Assembly: GCF_003611035.1 (NCBI RefSeq) | Contig: NZ_CP030033.1 | Location: 992,001-1,056,000 of the forward strand | Length of the DNA: 64,000 nt | Direction of reading: 5' to 3' | Source of the DNA: Cryobacterium soli | Lineage (GTDB): Bacteria > Actinomycetota > Actinomycetes > Actinomycetales > Microbacteriaceae | Shown: positions 52,701 through 60,543 of the stretch, in pieces | Position numbering within the stretch: position 1 is the first letter of the stretch | How the letters are laid out: every line of letters begins with the position of its first letter | Program-made: the position numbers and the translations under genes | The notes under the pieces: generated by a model | Seen by the model: the letters and a program-made list of their open reading frames with translations, nothing else | Database searches by the model: none | Told to the model about the DNA's origin: nothing

Positions 52701-54786
52701 CGATGGCGGCGCCGAGTTCGGCGGGCCGGCCCAGGCCGTCGCCCTTCCAGAACGGCAGCCGGCCGGGTTCGCCGAACGCGGGCAGCACGAGCACCCGATC
52801 GTGGGTGATCTCCTGGATGCGCCAGCTCGTCGCTCCGAGCGCGAAGACGTCACCGACGCGGGACTCGTAGACCATCTCTTCGTCGAGCTCGCCCACCCGG
52901 CGGCCGGTGGCCGAGTCACCGCCGACCATGAACACCCCGAACAGGCCGCGGTCGGGGATGGTGCCGCCGCTCGTGACGGCCAGGCGCTGGGCGCCGGGCC
53001 GACCGGTGAGGAGGCCCGAGTCGCGGTCCCAGATGATGCGAGGCCGCAGTTCGGCGAACTGGTCGGACGGGTACCGGCCGGCGAGCAGGTCGAGGGTGGC
53101 CTCGTAGGCCGAACGCGGCAGGGTCGCGAACGGGGCGCTGCGCCGCACGGCGTCGAACCATTCTTCGGCGTCGATCGGTTCGAGGGCGACCGCGGCGATG
53201 GTCTGCTGGGCGAGGATGTCGAGCGGGTTCGCTGGCACCTGCAGCGACTCGATCATGCCCGACACCATCCGCTCGGCCGCGACGGTGGCGTGGATGAGGT
53301 CGGCCCGGTGCTTGGGAAAGATGATGCCGCGGGACACCTCGCCGACCTGGTGGCCGGCCCGGCCGACGCGCTGCAGGCCGCTGGCCACCGACGGCGGCGA
53401 CTCCACCTGCACCACCAGGTCGACCTCGCCCATGTCGATGCCGAGTTCGAGGCTCGAGGTGGCCACCACGCAGCGGAGCCGCCCGGACTTGAGGTCGTCC
53501 TCGATCATGGCCCGCTGTTCCTTGCTGACCGACCCGTGGTGTGCGCGGGCGAGCAGCGGCTCGGCGCCCTCGCTCTGACCGCTGCCGCCCATCAGCTCGG
53601 CGGGCGGCCGGGCCGGTGGTGCGAGTACGGCGCGGGCGCCGGCGCCGGCCGCGCCATCGGCATCCCTGGCCCCGGCGAGCACCAGTTCGGCCTCGTCGGC
53701 CGCGGCGAGCCGTTCGCTGTAGATCTCGTTGAACCGGGCGGTGAGCCGTTCGGCCAGGCGCCGGGAGTTGGCGAACACGATCGAGGACGAGTGCGCGAGC
53801 ACGGCGTCCACGATCGCCTCCTCCACATGCGGCCAGATCGACCCGGTCTGCGGGGCCGCGGCGGAGGTGGCGCCCTCCTGAGCGGGCACCGCGCCGAGCT
53901 GGGTCATGTCGTCGACGGGCACGACCACCCGCAGGTCGAACCGTTTCTCGTTCTTCGGCGCCACGATCTCCACCGGCGCGAGGCCGCCCAGGAACCGGGC
54001 CACCTCCGAGGCCGGCCGCACGGTGGCGGACAGGCCGATGCGCTGGGCCGGCTTGGCCAGCAGGGCGTCGAGGCGTTCGAGGGAGACGGCGAGGTGCGCG
54101 CCGCGTTTGCTCGCCGCGACGGCGTGGATCTCGTCGATGATCACGGTGTCGACGCCGCGCAGCGACTCGCGGGCGGCGGAGGTGAGCATCAGGAAAAGCG
54201 ACTCGGGGGTGGTGATGAGGATCTCGGGCGGCGATTTCACGAGCGCGCGCCGGTCCGCCGCCGGGGTGTCGCCGCTTCGCACGCCCACGGTCACCCGCAC
54301 AGGTGCCAGGCCTAGCCGTTCGGCGGCCTGGCCGATGCCCACGAGCGGAGCGCGCAGGTTGCGTTCCACGTCCACGCCGAGGGCCTTGAGCGGCGAGATG
54401 TAGAGCACCCGGGTGCCGGTGGGCGCTGCGGATGCCGCGGATGTGGCTGACGCTGAGCGTGCAGCGGACCCCGACGGCGCGGATGCGTCTCCGGCGGATT
54501 CGGCCGGCCCCGAACCTGCCGGGGTGCCGGTATCAGTGGAGGCAGGTGCGACGCCGGTTGCGGCGTCCACCACGGCGGCCTCACCGGTGGAGGCCGAGTA
54601 CAACCGGTCGAGCGCCCAGAGGAATGCGGCCAGGGTCTTGCCCGACCCGGTGGGGGCGACGACGAGGGTGTGCGAACCGCGGGAGATGGCATCCCAAGCG
54701 CCGAGCTGCGCCTCGGTGGGAGCGTCGAACGCGCCGGAGAACCACGTGCGGGTGGCCGGTGAGAGGCGCTGGAGAATCTCCGTCAT
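49717..54786 (-). CDS. lhr: Lhr-family giant ATP-dependent helicase
   Basis: A 1689-residue superfamily 2 helicase for DNA repair. Walker A is APTGSGKT at 44-51, motif II is DEIH in DTVIIDEIHAVAASKRGAHL, motif III is LSATVRP, and the second RecA domain follows with QVESPPSVASGLQRVGRAGH. The winged-helix, Lhr-specific and C-terminal domains cover residues about 650-1689. Ala/Ser/Thr/Pro-rich inserts are at about 70-128 and near the C-terminus (about 1590-1640). I chose ATG 54786 with GGAGG upstream; an earlier start would translate the palindromic repeat. It is co-transcribed with nei. Confidence 0.93.
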   Translation of the reverse strand: MTEILQRLSPATRTWFSGAFDAPTEAQLGAWDAISRGSHTLVVAPTGSGKTLAAFLWALDRLYSASTGEAAVVDAATGVAPASTDTGTPAGSGPAESAGDASAPSGSAARSASATSAASAAPTGTRVLYISPLKALGVDVERNLRAPLVGIGQAAERLGLAPVRVTVGVRSGDTPAADRRALVKSPPEILITTPESLFLMLTSAARESLRGVDTVIIDEIHAVAASKRGAHLAVSLERLDALLAKPAQRIGLSATVRPASEVARFLGGLAPVEIVAPKNEKRFDLRVVVPVDDMTQLGAVPAQEGATSAAAPQTGSIWPHVEEAIVDAVLAHSSSIVFANSRRLAERLTARFNEIYSERLAAADEAELVLAGARDADGAAGAGARAVLAPPARPPAELMGGSGQSEGAEPLLARAHHGSVSKEQRAMIEDDLKSGRLRCVVATSSLELGIDMGEVDLVVQVESPPSVASGLQRVGRAGHQVGEVSRGIIFPKHRADLIHATVAAERMVSGMIESLQVPANPLDILAQQTIAAVALEPIDAEEWFDAVRRSAPFATLPRSAYEATLDLLAGRYPSDQFAELRPRIIWDRDSGLLTGRPGAQRLAVTSGGTIPDRGLFGVFMVGGDSATGRRVGELDEEMVYESRVGDVFALGATSWRIQEITHDRVLVLPAFGEPGRLPFWKGDGLGRPAELGAAIGAFLREVSALTPAKARARCLAVGLDERAVTNLLAFLDEQRAATRYLPTDQTLVVERFRDELGDWRVILHSPFGLTVHAPWALAVGARVRERFGIDGACVASDDGIVVRIPDTESEPPGADLFVFDPDELEQLVTDEVGGSALFASRFRECAARALLLPRYRPGSRSPLWQQRQKASQLLDVAREYPSFPIILETIRECLQDVYDLPALVALTRQVASRAIRLVETSTDSASPFANALLFGYVAAFMYEGDSPLAERRATALSIDSGLLAELLGRVELRELLDPVVMERTDAELQRLAPDRRARGLEGVADLLRGLGPLTVAEVAARLQAAGVPEAVAPDAGEPEPDNTVGPDAPGDADATDGPDASAPAEPPAATEAEARGHLDALTAARRALKVGIAGEERWAVIEDAGRLRDALGVPLAPGIPEAFTESVKDPLGDLVSRYARTHGPFTTADVATRFGFGSAIALGALRRLADARRIVEGEFRPHGSGSEWCDAEVLRRLRRRSLAALRHEIEPVDQATLGRFLPAWQHVGGKLRGVDGVVSVIEQLEGARIPASAWETLILPARVSDYHPGMLDELTNAGEVLWAGAGTLAGNDGWVSLHLTDTAPLTLPVPTDLETTPLQREILATLGGGGGYFFRQLADSVGSQDDGELVEALWDLVWSGLVSNDTFAPVRSLVSGGKSAHSTRRAAPRARLHRGRALPRATMPSRQGPPTVSGRWSIVPVADTSATRRAHALGETMLERYGVVTRGAVMGENVLGGFALVYKTLSGFEEMGRCRRGYFVEGLGASQFATAGTIDRMRGYVDQRERAERGDRSAPTAVTLAATDPANPYGAVLPWPALPEGTGHRPGRKAGGLVVLVDGHLVLYVERGGKSMLVFDPAATAHASDTTTGSGPDTGADDAGADFTGGSRTPSARSAPAPGASGHTGAQRAAPSETVLAATRSLAATVTTGRVPKLAVETVNADFVLGTTVGDALRAAGFTETPRGLRLSA

Positions 54787-54854
54787 CCCCCTATCCTCCC
54801 CGATACCCCTGACATCGCTCCGGAAGCCGCCCCCAACACCGGCCGATGCCGCCT

Positions 54855-54922
54855 CAACTGTTCCCCGTGCGGACTTCTGCGCCCGGCACGCCGGGTGCAA
54901 TTGTCCGCTTCGGCAACAGTTA
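54855..54922. repeat. Palindromic repeat, copy 2
   Basis: Diverged copy of the element at 48762: CAACTGTTCCC...GGCAACAGTT outside and CGGACTTCTGCGCCCGG...CCGGGTGCAATTGTCCG inside. The inner stem has several mismatches. It lies between lhr and the SseB-like gene, upstream of lhr on the same strand. Confidence 0.85.
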
Positions 54923-54960
54923 CCTGGCCGGCGGGACGGATGCGGGGCGCGGCGGGCGGG

Positions 54961-55770
54961 TCAGGCGGAGGCGACCAACTGCACGCGCAGGGAGTCGACG
55001 CCCGTGGCGATCACGTCGTCGGCGGCCCAGCGGGCGGCCAGGCGGGCCAGGGTGGCGTCGAGGTCGGCGCGGCTGAGACCGTCGACGAGTTCCAGTCGCA
55101 CGATCAGCTCCGGCCCGGTCAGCCGGGCGTGCGGGTCCCCGGCGGTGAGGCTCACCGAGAGCGCGGCCAGTTCGGTCGTGATCGATTCCTCGAACGCGGC
55201 GGCAACCTGGCGGCTGGCGTAGCTGGGGGTCCACGGGAGGGACTGCGCGATCGCCCACAGCGCGGGCCGGCGCACGACGAACTCGGTCTCCGCGGTGGGG
55301 TCGAGCACCACAAGGTCGGTGTCCTCCTGCGCGGCGGCGAGGGCCACCCGGGCGGCATCGGCGGGAACCGGCCTGGCCTCGGCGTTCCAGCGGCGCATCG
55401 CGGCGGCCGAGGAGAACACCGGCAGCACGGCACGGCCGTCCGGTCCGGCCACCGTGATGATGGAGAGCTCCTGGGTCTTGTCGACCCGCAGCCCGTGCTC
55501 CCCGACAGCGTCGGCCTGCCCGTCGTCGGCGCCGAGCGCGGTGACCAGCGGGATGAGCAGGCGCGCCGATCTGAGGGCGTCGATCACGCCCTCCTCCCCC
55601 AGTTCCCTGGCCCGGAACCGGGCGAGCGCATCGAGCAGCACGGCCGGCGCGAGACCGTCGTCGTCGCCGAAGTCGGCGTGGTCGAGCGACCGGCCGGCCC
55701 AGGGCTGACCGGCGGAGTCCGCCCCGCCGTCCGGCCGGCCGGTGGAGCCGAGGTTATGCGCCGGAGACAT
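54961..55770 (-). CDS. SseB family protein
   Basis: A 269-residue protein with an SseB-like central domain: [30 protein letters not shown] then AAMRRWN, and [17 protein letters not shown]. SseB domains are named from an enhanced-serine-sensitivity gene of E. coli; the molecular role is unclear. The ATG at 55770 overlaps the hisA stop region by 17 bases. Its place after hisA is common in Microbacteriaceae. Confidence 0.83.
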   Translation of the reverse strand: MSPAHNLGSTGRPDGGADSAGQPWAGRSLDHADFGDDDGLAPAVLLDALARFRARELGEEGVIDALRSARLLIPLVTALGADDGQADAVGEHGLRVDKTQELSIITVAGPDGRAVLPVFSSAAAMRRWNAEARPVPADAARVALAAAQEDTDLVVLDPTAETEFVVRRPALWAIAQSLPWTPSYASRQVAAAFEESITTELAALSVSLTAGDPHARLTGPELIVRLELVDGLSRADLDATLARLAARWAADDVIATGVDSLRVQLVASA

Positions 55771-56500
55771 CCAGCGCCTCGGCGAGGGTGAAGGCGCCGG
55801 CGTAGAGCGCCTTGCCCACGATCGCGCCCTCCAGGCCGAGCGGAACGAGTTCGCGGAGCGCCGCAATGTCGTCGAGGCTGGCGATGCCGCCCGATGCGAT
55901 CACGGGGCGGTGGGTGCGCTCCATGACCTCACGCAACAGTTCGATGTTCGGTCCCTTGAGGGTGCCGTCCTTGGTGACATCGGTGACCACATAGCGGGTG
56001 CAGCCGGCTTCTTCGAGCCGCTCGAGCACCTGCCACAGGTCGCCGCCGTCCTTCGTCCAGCCGCGGGCGGCGAGAGTCGTGCCGCGCACGTCGAGGCCGA
56101 CGGCGATGGCGTCGCCGTACTGCGCGATCACGCTGGCGGCCCACTCCGGGTTCTCCAGGGCGGCGGTGCCGAGGTTGATGCGCTTGACGCCGGTGTTCAG
56201 GGCCGCCTCGAGCGACTCGTCGTCGCGGATGCCGCCGGAGAGTTCCACATTCACACCGCGGAGCTGCTTGATGACCTTCTTGAGCACGCTCGTGTTGTTG
56301 CCCCGCCCGAACGCGGCGTCGAGGTCGACGAGGTGGATCCACTCGGCGCCCTGGTTGGCCCAGTCGAGCGCGGCATCCATCGGGTCGCCGTAGTTGGTCT
56401 CGGTGCCGGCCTCACCCTGGGTGAGCCGCACGGCCTTGCCGTCGGCGACGTCGACGGCCGGCAGGAGGACCAGCTTCGGGGTTTTGTTGAACTCGCTCAT
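55754..56500 (-). CDS. priA: PriA-type phosphoribosyl isomerase (HisA/TrpF)
   Basis: TIM-barrel isomerase that in actinobacteria usually serves both histidine (HisA) and tryptophan (TrpF) synthesis. The acid/base aspartates are Asp17 ([15 protein letters not shown]) and Asp174 ([11 protein letters not shown]). The [14 protein letters not shown] block is typical of PriA. 248 residues. Bifunctionality is inferred from taxon and pattern; no trpF is visible in this window. Confidence 0.92.
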   Translation of the reverse strand: MSEFNKTPKLVLLPAVDVADGKAVRLTQGEAGTETNYGDPMDAALDWANQGAEWIHLVDLDAAFGRGNNTSVLKKVIKQLRGVNVELSGGIRDDESLEAALNTGVKRINLGTAALENPEWAASVIAQYGDAIAVGLDVRGTTLAARGWTKDGGDLWQVLERLEEAGCTRYVVTDVTKDGTLKGPNIELLREVMERTHRPVIASGGIASLDDIAALRELVPLGLEGAIVGKALYAGAFTLAEALDVSGA

Positions 56501-56557
56501 GGTGGTGCCTTTTCATGATTGTGCGGCCGCATGGTCGGCGGCCGGCGGGTGGGAAGA

Positions 56558-57190
56558 CTAGTCGCGCAGCGTGCCGAGCCAGTTCGACAGCAGGCGGATG
56601 CCGGCGTCGCCGCTCTTCTCGGGGTGGAACTGGGTGGCCGTCAGCGGCCCGTTCTCGACCGCGGCCAGGAAGGGTGCGCCGTGGTTGGCCCAGGTGAGCC
56701 GGGGAACGGGGAAGGGCGGCATCACGTCGAGCGTCCACTCCTGTGCGGCGTAGGAGTGCACGAAGTAGAAGCGCTCCTCCTCCAGGCCGCGGAAGAGCAC
56801 CGAGTCGGGGTCGGGCGTGACGGTGTTCCAGCCCATGTGCGGCAGCACCGGCGCCGGCAGCGCCGTGACGGTTCCCGGCCATTCGCCGAGGCCCTCCGAC
56901 TCGACGCCCCGTTCGACGCCGTGTTCGAACATGACCTGCATGCCCACGCAGATGCCCATCACCGGGCGGCCGCCGGAGAGCCGTTTGTCGATGATGTCGC
57001 CGCCGTGCGCATCGTTGAGCGCCGTCATGACCGCGCTGAACGCCCCGACCCCGGGCACCAGCAGGCCGTCGGCCTCGAGCGCGAGCTTGCGGTCACCGGT
57101 CAGGGTGACGTCGGCGCCGGCCAGCTCGAGCGCCTTGACGGCCGAGTGCACATTGCCGGTGCCGTAGTCGAGCACGACGACGCTTGTCAT
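56558..57190 (-). CDS. hisH: Imidazole glycerol phosphate synthase, glutaminase subunit
   Basis: Supplies ammonia to HisF. Class I amidotransferase with nucleophile Cys81 ([13 protein letters not shown]) and the His-Glu pair in [13 protein letters not shown]. 210 residues. The ATG overlaps the hisB stop by 4 bases. HisF is not encoded in this window. Confidence 0.95.
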   Translation of the reverse strand: MTSVVVLDYGTGNVHSAVKALELAGADVTLTGDRKLALEADGLLVPGVGAFSAVMTALNDAHGGDIIDKRLSGGRPVMGICVGMQVMFEHGVERGVESEGLGEWPGTVTALPAPVLPHMGWNTVTPDPDSVLFRGLEEERFYFVHSYAAQEWTLDVMPPFPVPRLTWANHGAPFLAAVENGPLTATQFHPEKSGDAGIRLLSNWLGTLRD

Positions 57191-57804
57191 AGGGCGCCCT
57201 TGGTGGACGGGATGCCGGAGACCAGCGCGTCGTACGCCTTGGCCTGGCGGAAGGCGCGGGCGAAGGCCTTGAACTCCGCCTCGGCGATGTGGTGCGGGTC
57301 GCGGCCGCCGACCACGGTGACGTGCACGGTGAGCGCGGCGTTGAAGGCGATGGCCTCGAACACGTGCCGCACCATCGATCCGGTGAAGTGGCCACCGATG
57401 AGGTGGAATTCGAACCCGGCCGGCTCGCCCGTGTGCACGAGGTAGGGGCGGCCGGAGATGTCGACGACGGCCTGCACGAGCGCTTCGTCCAGCGGCACGA
57501 GGGCGTCGCCGTACCGGGAGATGCCGGACTTGTCGCCGAGGGCCTGCTTGATGGCCTGGCCGAGCACGATGCCGATGTCCTCGACGGTGTGGTGCACATC
57601 GATCTCGATGTCGCCCTTGGCATGCACGGTGAGGTCGGTCAGCGAGTGCTTCGCGAAGGCCGTGAGCAGGTGGTCGTAGAACGGCACGCTGGTGTGGATG
57701 TCGCTCACCCCGGTGCCGTCCAGATCGATCGACAGGTCGATGCTCGATTCGCTCGTTTCGCGCTGGAGGTGGGCACGGCGAGGCGAGGGCGTGACGTTGG
57801 TCAT
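57187..57804 (-). CDS. hisB: Imidazoleglycerol-phosphate dehydratase
   Basis: Manganese enzyme of histidine synthesis. The two metal-binding motifs [15 protein letters not shown] and [15 protein letters not shown] are intact. 205 residues, monofunctional. TAAACT lies six bases before the ATG and overlaps the hisC stop codon, so hisB may have its own leaderless promoter in addition to read-through from hisC. Confidence 0.96.
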   Translation of the reverse strand: MTNVTPSPRRAHLQRETSESSIDLSIDLDGTGVSDIHTSVPFYDHLLTAFAKHSLTDLTVHAKGDIEIDVHHTVEDIGIVLGQAIKQALGDKSGISRYGDALVPLDEALVQAVVDISGRPYLVHTGEPAGFEFHLIGGHFTGSMVRHVFEAIAFNAALTVHVTVVGGRDPHHIAEAEFKAFARAFRQAKAYDALVSGIPSTKGAL

Positions 57805-57810
57805 GCGCCT

Positions 57811-57816
57811 AGTTTA
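57811..57816 (-). promoter_or_regulatory. -10 hexamer of hisB (leaderless type), overlapping hisC stop
   Basis: TAAACT on the minus strand; its TAA is the stop codon of hisC. Six bases separate it from the hisB ATG. Confidence 0.45.
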
Positions 57817-58899
57817 TTCGGCTGCCGGGCGCAGCCGCGCGATGGCCGTCAGGAAGGCGCTGGTCTCGGCTTCGGTGCCGGCCGATACGCGCAGGTGACC
57901 GGGGATGCCGACGTCGCGGATGAGGATTCCCTCGGCGAGCAGAGCTTCGAAGGTGGCGTGCGGGTCGGTGACCCCGCCGAAGAGCACGAAGTTGCTGCCG
58001 CTGCGCAGCGGGCTGAAACCGAGGGCGCGCAGTTCGGTCACCAGGCGGTCCCGCTGCACCCGGATGTCATCGACCATCGCGAGCATCTCACCGGTGTGGG
58101 CGAGCGCGGCCACGGCCGCCGCCTGGGTGAGCGCGGACAGGTGGTACGGCAGGCGCACCAGGCGGAGCGCATCCGTGACGGCCGGGTCGGCGGCGAGGTA
58201 GCCCAGGCGCACCCCCGCGAAGGCGAAGGCCTTGCTCATGGTGCGGGAGACCAGCAGGCGTTCACGCCCGCGCAAGAGGCTGAGCGCACTCTCCGTGCCG
58301 GCGGGGGCGAATTCGGCGTAGGCCTCGTCGACCACCACGATGCCGTCGGTGGCGTCGTAGACCGCCTCGATCGTAGCCAGCGACAGGGGCGTGCCGGTGG
58401 GGTTGTTCGGAGAGCAGAGGAACACGATGTCGGGCGAGGTCTCGCGCACCCAGCGGGCGGCGGTCTCCGGCGACAGCTCGTAGTCGGCGTCCCGCCCGCC
58501 GGCGATCCAGCGGGTATCGGTGCCGGAGGCGAGGATCGAGTACATCGAATAGGTCGGCGCGAAGCCGAGCAGGGAACGGCCCGGTCCGCCGAAGGCCTGC
58601 AGCACCTGCTGCAGCACCTCGTTGGAGCCATTGGCGGCCCAGATGTTGTCGCGGGTGAGGCCGTGGCCGAGGTAGCCGGCGAGATCGTCGCGCAGCTGGG
58701 TGAACTCCCGGTCGGGGTAGCGATTCACGGTCAGGATCGCGGCGGCGAGGGCCTCGGCGATGTCCGCGGCGACCTTCGGCGGAATCGGGTGGGTGTTCTC
58801 GTTCACGTTCAGCGCCACCGGCACGTGCAGCTGCGGTGCACCGTAAGGGATTTGTCCGCGGAGGTTGGCGCGCAGGGGCAGGTCGTCGAGGCTGGTCAC
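57814..58899 (-). CDS. hisC: Histidinol-phosphate aminotransferase
   Basis: PLP-dependent class I/II aminotransferase. LNVNENTHPIPPKV is the N-terminal signature. CSPNNPTGTP and VVDEAYAEF contact the cofactor, and the Schiff-base Lys is in SRTMSKAFAFAGVRLGY. 361 residues. GTG 58899 has TAAGCT seven bases upstream and no Shine-Dalgarno. It is the first his gene here: hisD is not next to it. Confidence 0.95.
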   Translation of the reverse strand: MTSLDDLPLRANLRGQIPYGAPQLHVPVALNVNENTHPIPPKVAADIAEALAAAILTVNRYPDREFTQLRDDLAGYLGHGLTRDNIWAANGSNEVLQQVLQAFGGPGRSLLGFAPTYSMYSILASGTDTRWIAGGRDADYELSPETAARWVRETSPDIVFLCSPNNPTGTPLSLATIEAVYDATDGIVVVDEAYAEFAPAGTESALSLLRGRERLLVSRTMSKAFAFAGVRLGYLAADPAVTDALRLVRLPYHLSALTQAAAVAALAHTGEMLAMVDDIRVQRDRLVTELRALGFSPLRSGSNFVLFGGVTDPHATFEALLAEGILIRDVGIPGHLRVSAGTEAETSAFLTAIARLRPAAE

Positions 58900-58906
58900 C
58901 CGAACA

Positions 58907-58912
58907 AGCTTA
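58907..58912 (-). promoter_or_regulatory. -10 hexamer of hisC (leaderless type)
   Basis: TAAGCT on the minus strand, seven bases before the GTG of hisC. Confidence 0.45.
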
Positions 58913-58960
58913 GTTGCGTGCGCTGGGGACCTCTCCCGGCGGCTGCCGGGAGGTGTCGGC

Positions 58961-59401
58961 TCAGTAGCCGGCGGGGAGGGCCAGGCGCTGGCCGGGCTGC
59001 ACGGCGTCGGACGCGAGCTGGTTGAGGTTGACGATGTCGGCTATGACGTCGCGCGGGTCCTGGGTGGGGGCGATGGACTCGGCCAGCTGCCAGAGCGACT
59101 GTCCGGATTCGATGGTGACGTAGTCGAACGCCGCCGCTCCGACTCCGGTCGTGCCCTCTGCGGCAGCGACGCCGCCGTTCACGGCGACGACGATGGAACC
59201 GAGCACCAGCGGCAGTGCCGCGAGGGTCGTGAAGACGATCCGGCCACGGCGGGTGAGCCGCAGGTGGGTGCGCGGGGCGGATGCGACCTGGGTGGCGTTC
59301 TCGCGGCTGTCGCCGACGATGCTCAGCCGTGGGGCGTTCGGGCGAGAAGTGTTCGAACCTCCGGTACCCGAACCGGGCTTTAGTGCGTATGCTGCGCTCA
59401 T
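58961..59401 (-). CDS. LysM-domain membrane-anchored protein
   Basis: A 146-residue protein. Residues 1-50 are a basic cytoplasmic tail, 54-76 a single membrane segment (IVFTTLAALPLVLGSIVVAV), and the C-terminal 55 residues a LysM peptidoglycan-binding domain (VTIESGQSLWQLAESIAPTQ, ending in QPGQRLALP). The ATG has AGGAGG six bases upstream. It is divergent from lexA; in many actinobacteria a LysM protein sits beside lexA and may belong to the cell-division or SOS response. Confidence 0.87.
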   Translation of the reverse strand: MSAAYALKPGSGTGGSNTSRPNAPRLSIVGDSRENATQVASAPRTHLRLTRRGRIVFTTLAALPLVLGSIVVAVNGGVAAAEGTTGVGAAAFDYVTIESGQSLWQLAESIAPTQDPRDVIADIVNLNQLASDAVQPGQRLALPAGY

Positions 59402-59756
59402 GTCAGACCTCCTGGTAACGCATCCGGCCCTCGGCCGGGAGGGCCGGATGCGAATCTATGTTCCGAATATAACTTCGAATGTTCGAACAATCAACCCTGT
59501 TTGCGGATAATATATAGACGGATTCGGCAACACACTCGAATGCATGTCTAGAAACCGTCGCTGTTTGGCTACAGTTTCGATTGGGTAGCTGTACTCAAAC
59601 AGAGACCTCCGACATTGGCTCCAGCAGGCCTCATCAGCAGCAGATCGCCGGCCGGAATCACCAGCCGGAGAGACCCACCGGCCAGCCATGAACACCGGCC
59701 GGCCGGGCTCACCAGCCAGACCTACTCACCGCCAGACCAAGCAGAGGAGCGACAAC
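59402..59756. other. lexA / LysM divergent control region
   Basis: 355 bases without a gene. A possible -10, GATAAT, is at 59506-59511 on plus in an AT-rich stretch (GGATAATATATAG). Candidate LexA sites: GAATCTATGTTC at 59452-59463, and the perfect palindrome TTCGAATGTTCGAA at 59474-59487. From about 59640 to 59720 a run of CCGGCCGG-type repeats fills the lexA leader. The actinobacterial SOS consensus is TCGAAC-N4-GTTCGA; neither site matches it fully. Confidence 0.45.
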
Positions 59757-60458
59757 GTGGCCCAGCAGAGCACACCTCGGGACAAAGGCACCACGCGGCG
59801 CCGTAAGACCCTGAGTGACAAACAGCGTGCCGTCATGGACGTCATCCAGCGCTCGGTGCGCGACCGCGGGTATCCGCCGAGCATGCGGGAGATCGGCGAC
59901 GCCGTGGGCCTCTCTTCTCTGTCGAGCGTGACGCACCAGCTCCACCAGCTGCAGCTGAGCGGGTACCTGCGCCGCGACCCCAACCGGCCGCGCGCGCTCG
60001 AGGTGCTCATCGAGGTGCCGCAGTCAGGCGACGACGTCGTGCCCGGCGCACCCGATGACTATCAGGCCGGCATCCAGGTGGGTGACGCGGCGATGGTGCC
60101 GCTCGTCGGCCGCATCGCCGCCGGTATCCCGATCATGGCCGACCAGCAGATCGACGAGATCTTCCCGCTCCCCCGCCAGCTGGTGGGCAAGGGCGAACTG
60201 TTCATGCTCAAGGTGGTCGGTGAGTCGATGATCGACGCCGCGATCTGCGATGGCGACTGGGTGGTCATCCGCCAGCAGAAGACGGCCGAGAACGGCGAGA
60301 TCGTCGCCGCGATGCTCGACGGTGAGGCCACCGTCAAGGTGTTCCGCCAGCGCGACGGCCACACCTGGCTGCTGCCCCGCAACACCAACTTCGAGCCCAT
60401 CCTGGGCGACTACGCCGAGGTTCTCGGCAAGGTCGTCGCCGTGCTCCGGTCGGTCTAA
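59757..60458 (+). CDS. lexA: SOS repressor LexA
   Basis: Represses SOS genes and self-cleaves when RecA filaments form. The winged-helix DNA-binding domain is at residues about 18-85 ([20 protein letters not shown]). The cleavage bond is Ala122-Gly123 (GRIAAGIP). The catalytic Ser157 (VGESMIDA) and Lys194 (EATVKVF) are present. 233 residues from GTG 59757, chosen because GAGGAG lies seven bases upstream; an ATG at 59688 is open but has no ribosome site. Confidence 0.96.
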   Translation: MAQQSTPRDKGTTRRRKTLSDKQRAVMDVIQRSVRDRGYPPSMREIGDAVGLSSLSSVTHQLHQLQLSGYLRRDPNRPRALEVLIEVPQSGDDVVPGAPDDYQAGIQVGDAAMVPLVGRIAAGIPIMADQQIDEIFPLPRQLVGKGELFMLKVVGESMIDAAICDGDWVVIRQQKTAENGEIVAAMLDGEATVKVFRQRDGHTWLLPRNTNFEPILGDYAEVLGKVVAVLRSV

Positions 60459-60475
60459 GCAGCTTCCCTGCCCGA

Positions 60476-60512
60476 AACAGGCCCGGCTCCCCCACGGGGA
60501 GCCGGGCCTGTT
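60476..60512. terminator. Bidirectional terminator between lexA and metE
   Basis: Perfect 17-base arms (AACAGGCCCGGCTCCCC with its complement) around a 3-base loop, between the convergent lexA and metE stops. Confidence 0.9.
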
Positions 60513-60543
60513 CGCGTTCGGTGCGCTGGGTGCGCTGCCGGGA

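Noticed and set aside
49621-54315. A 1564-codon open frame on the plus strand
   Set aside because: It runs antisense to lhr and nei in the same codon register pattern typical of high-GC shadows. It is rich in Gly/Arg/His/Val, has no known domain and no ribosome site.
59471-59490. Perfect LexA operator before lexA
   Set aside because: TTCGAATGTTCGAA is palindromic but has the wrong half-site spacing for TCGAAC-N4-GTTCGA. It is kept only as a weak candidate.
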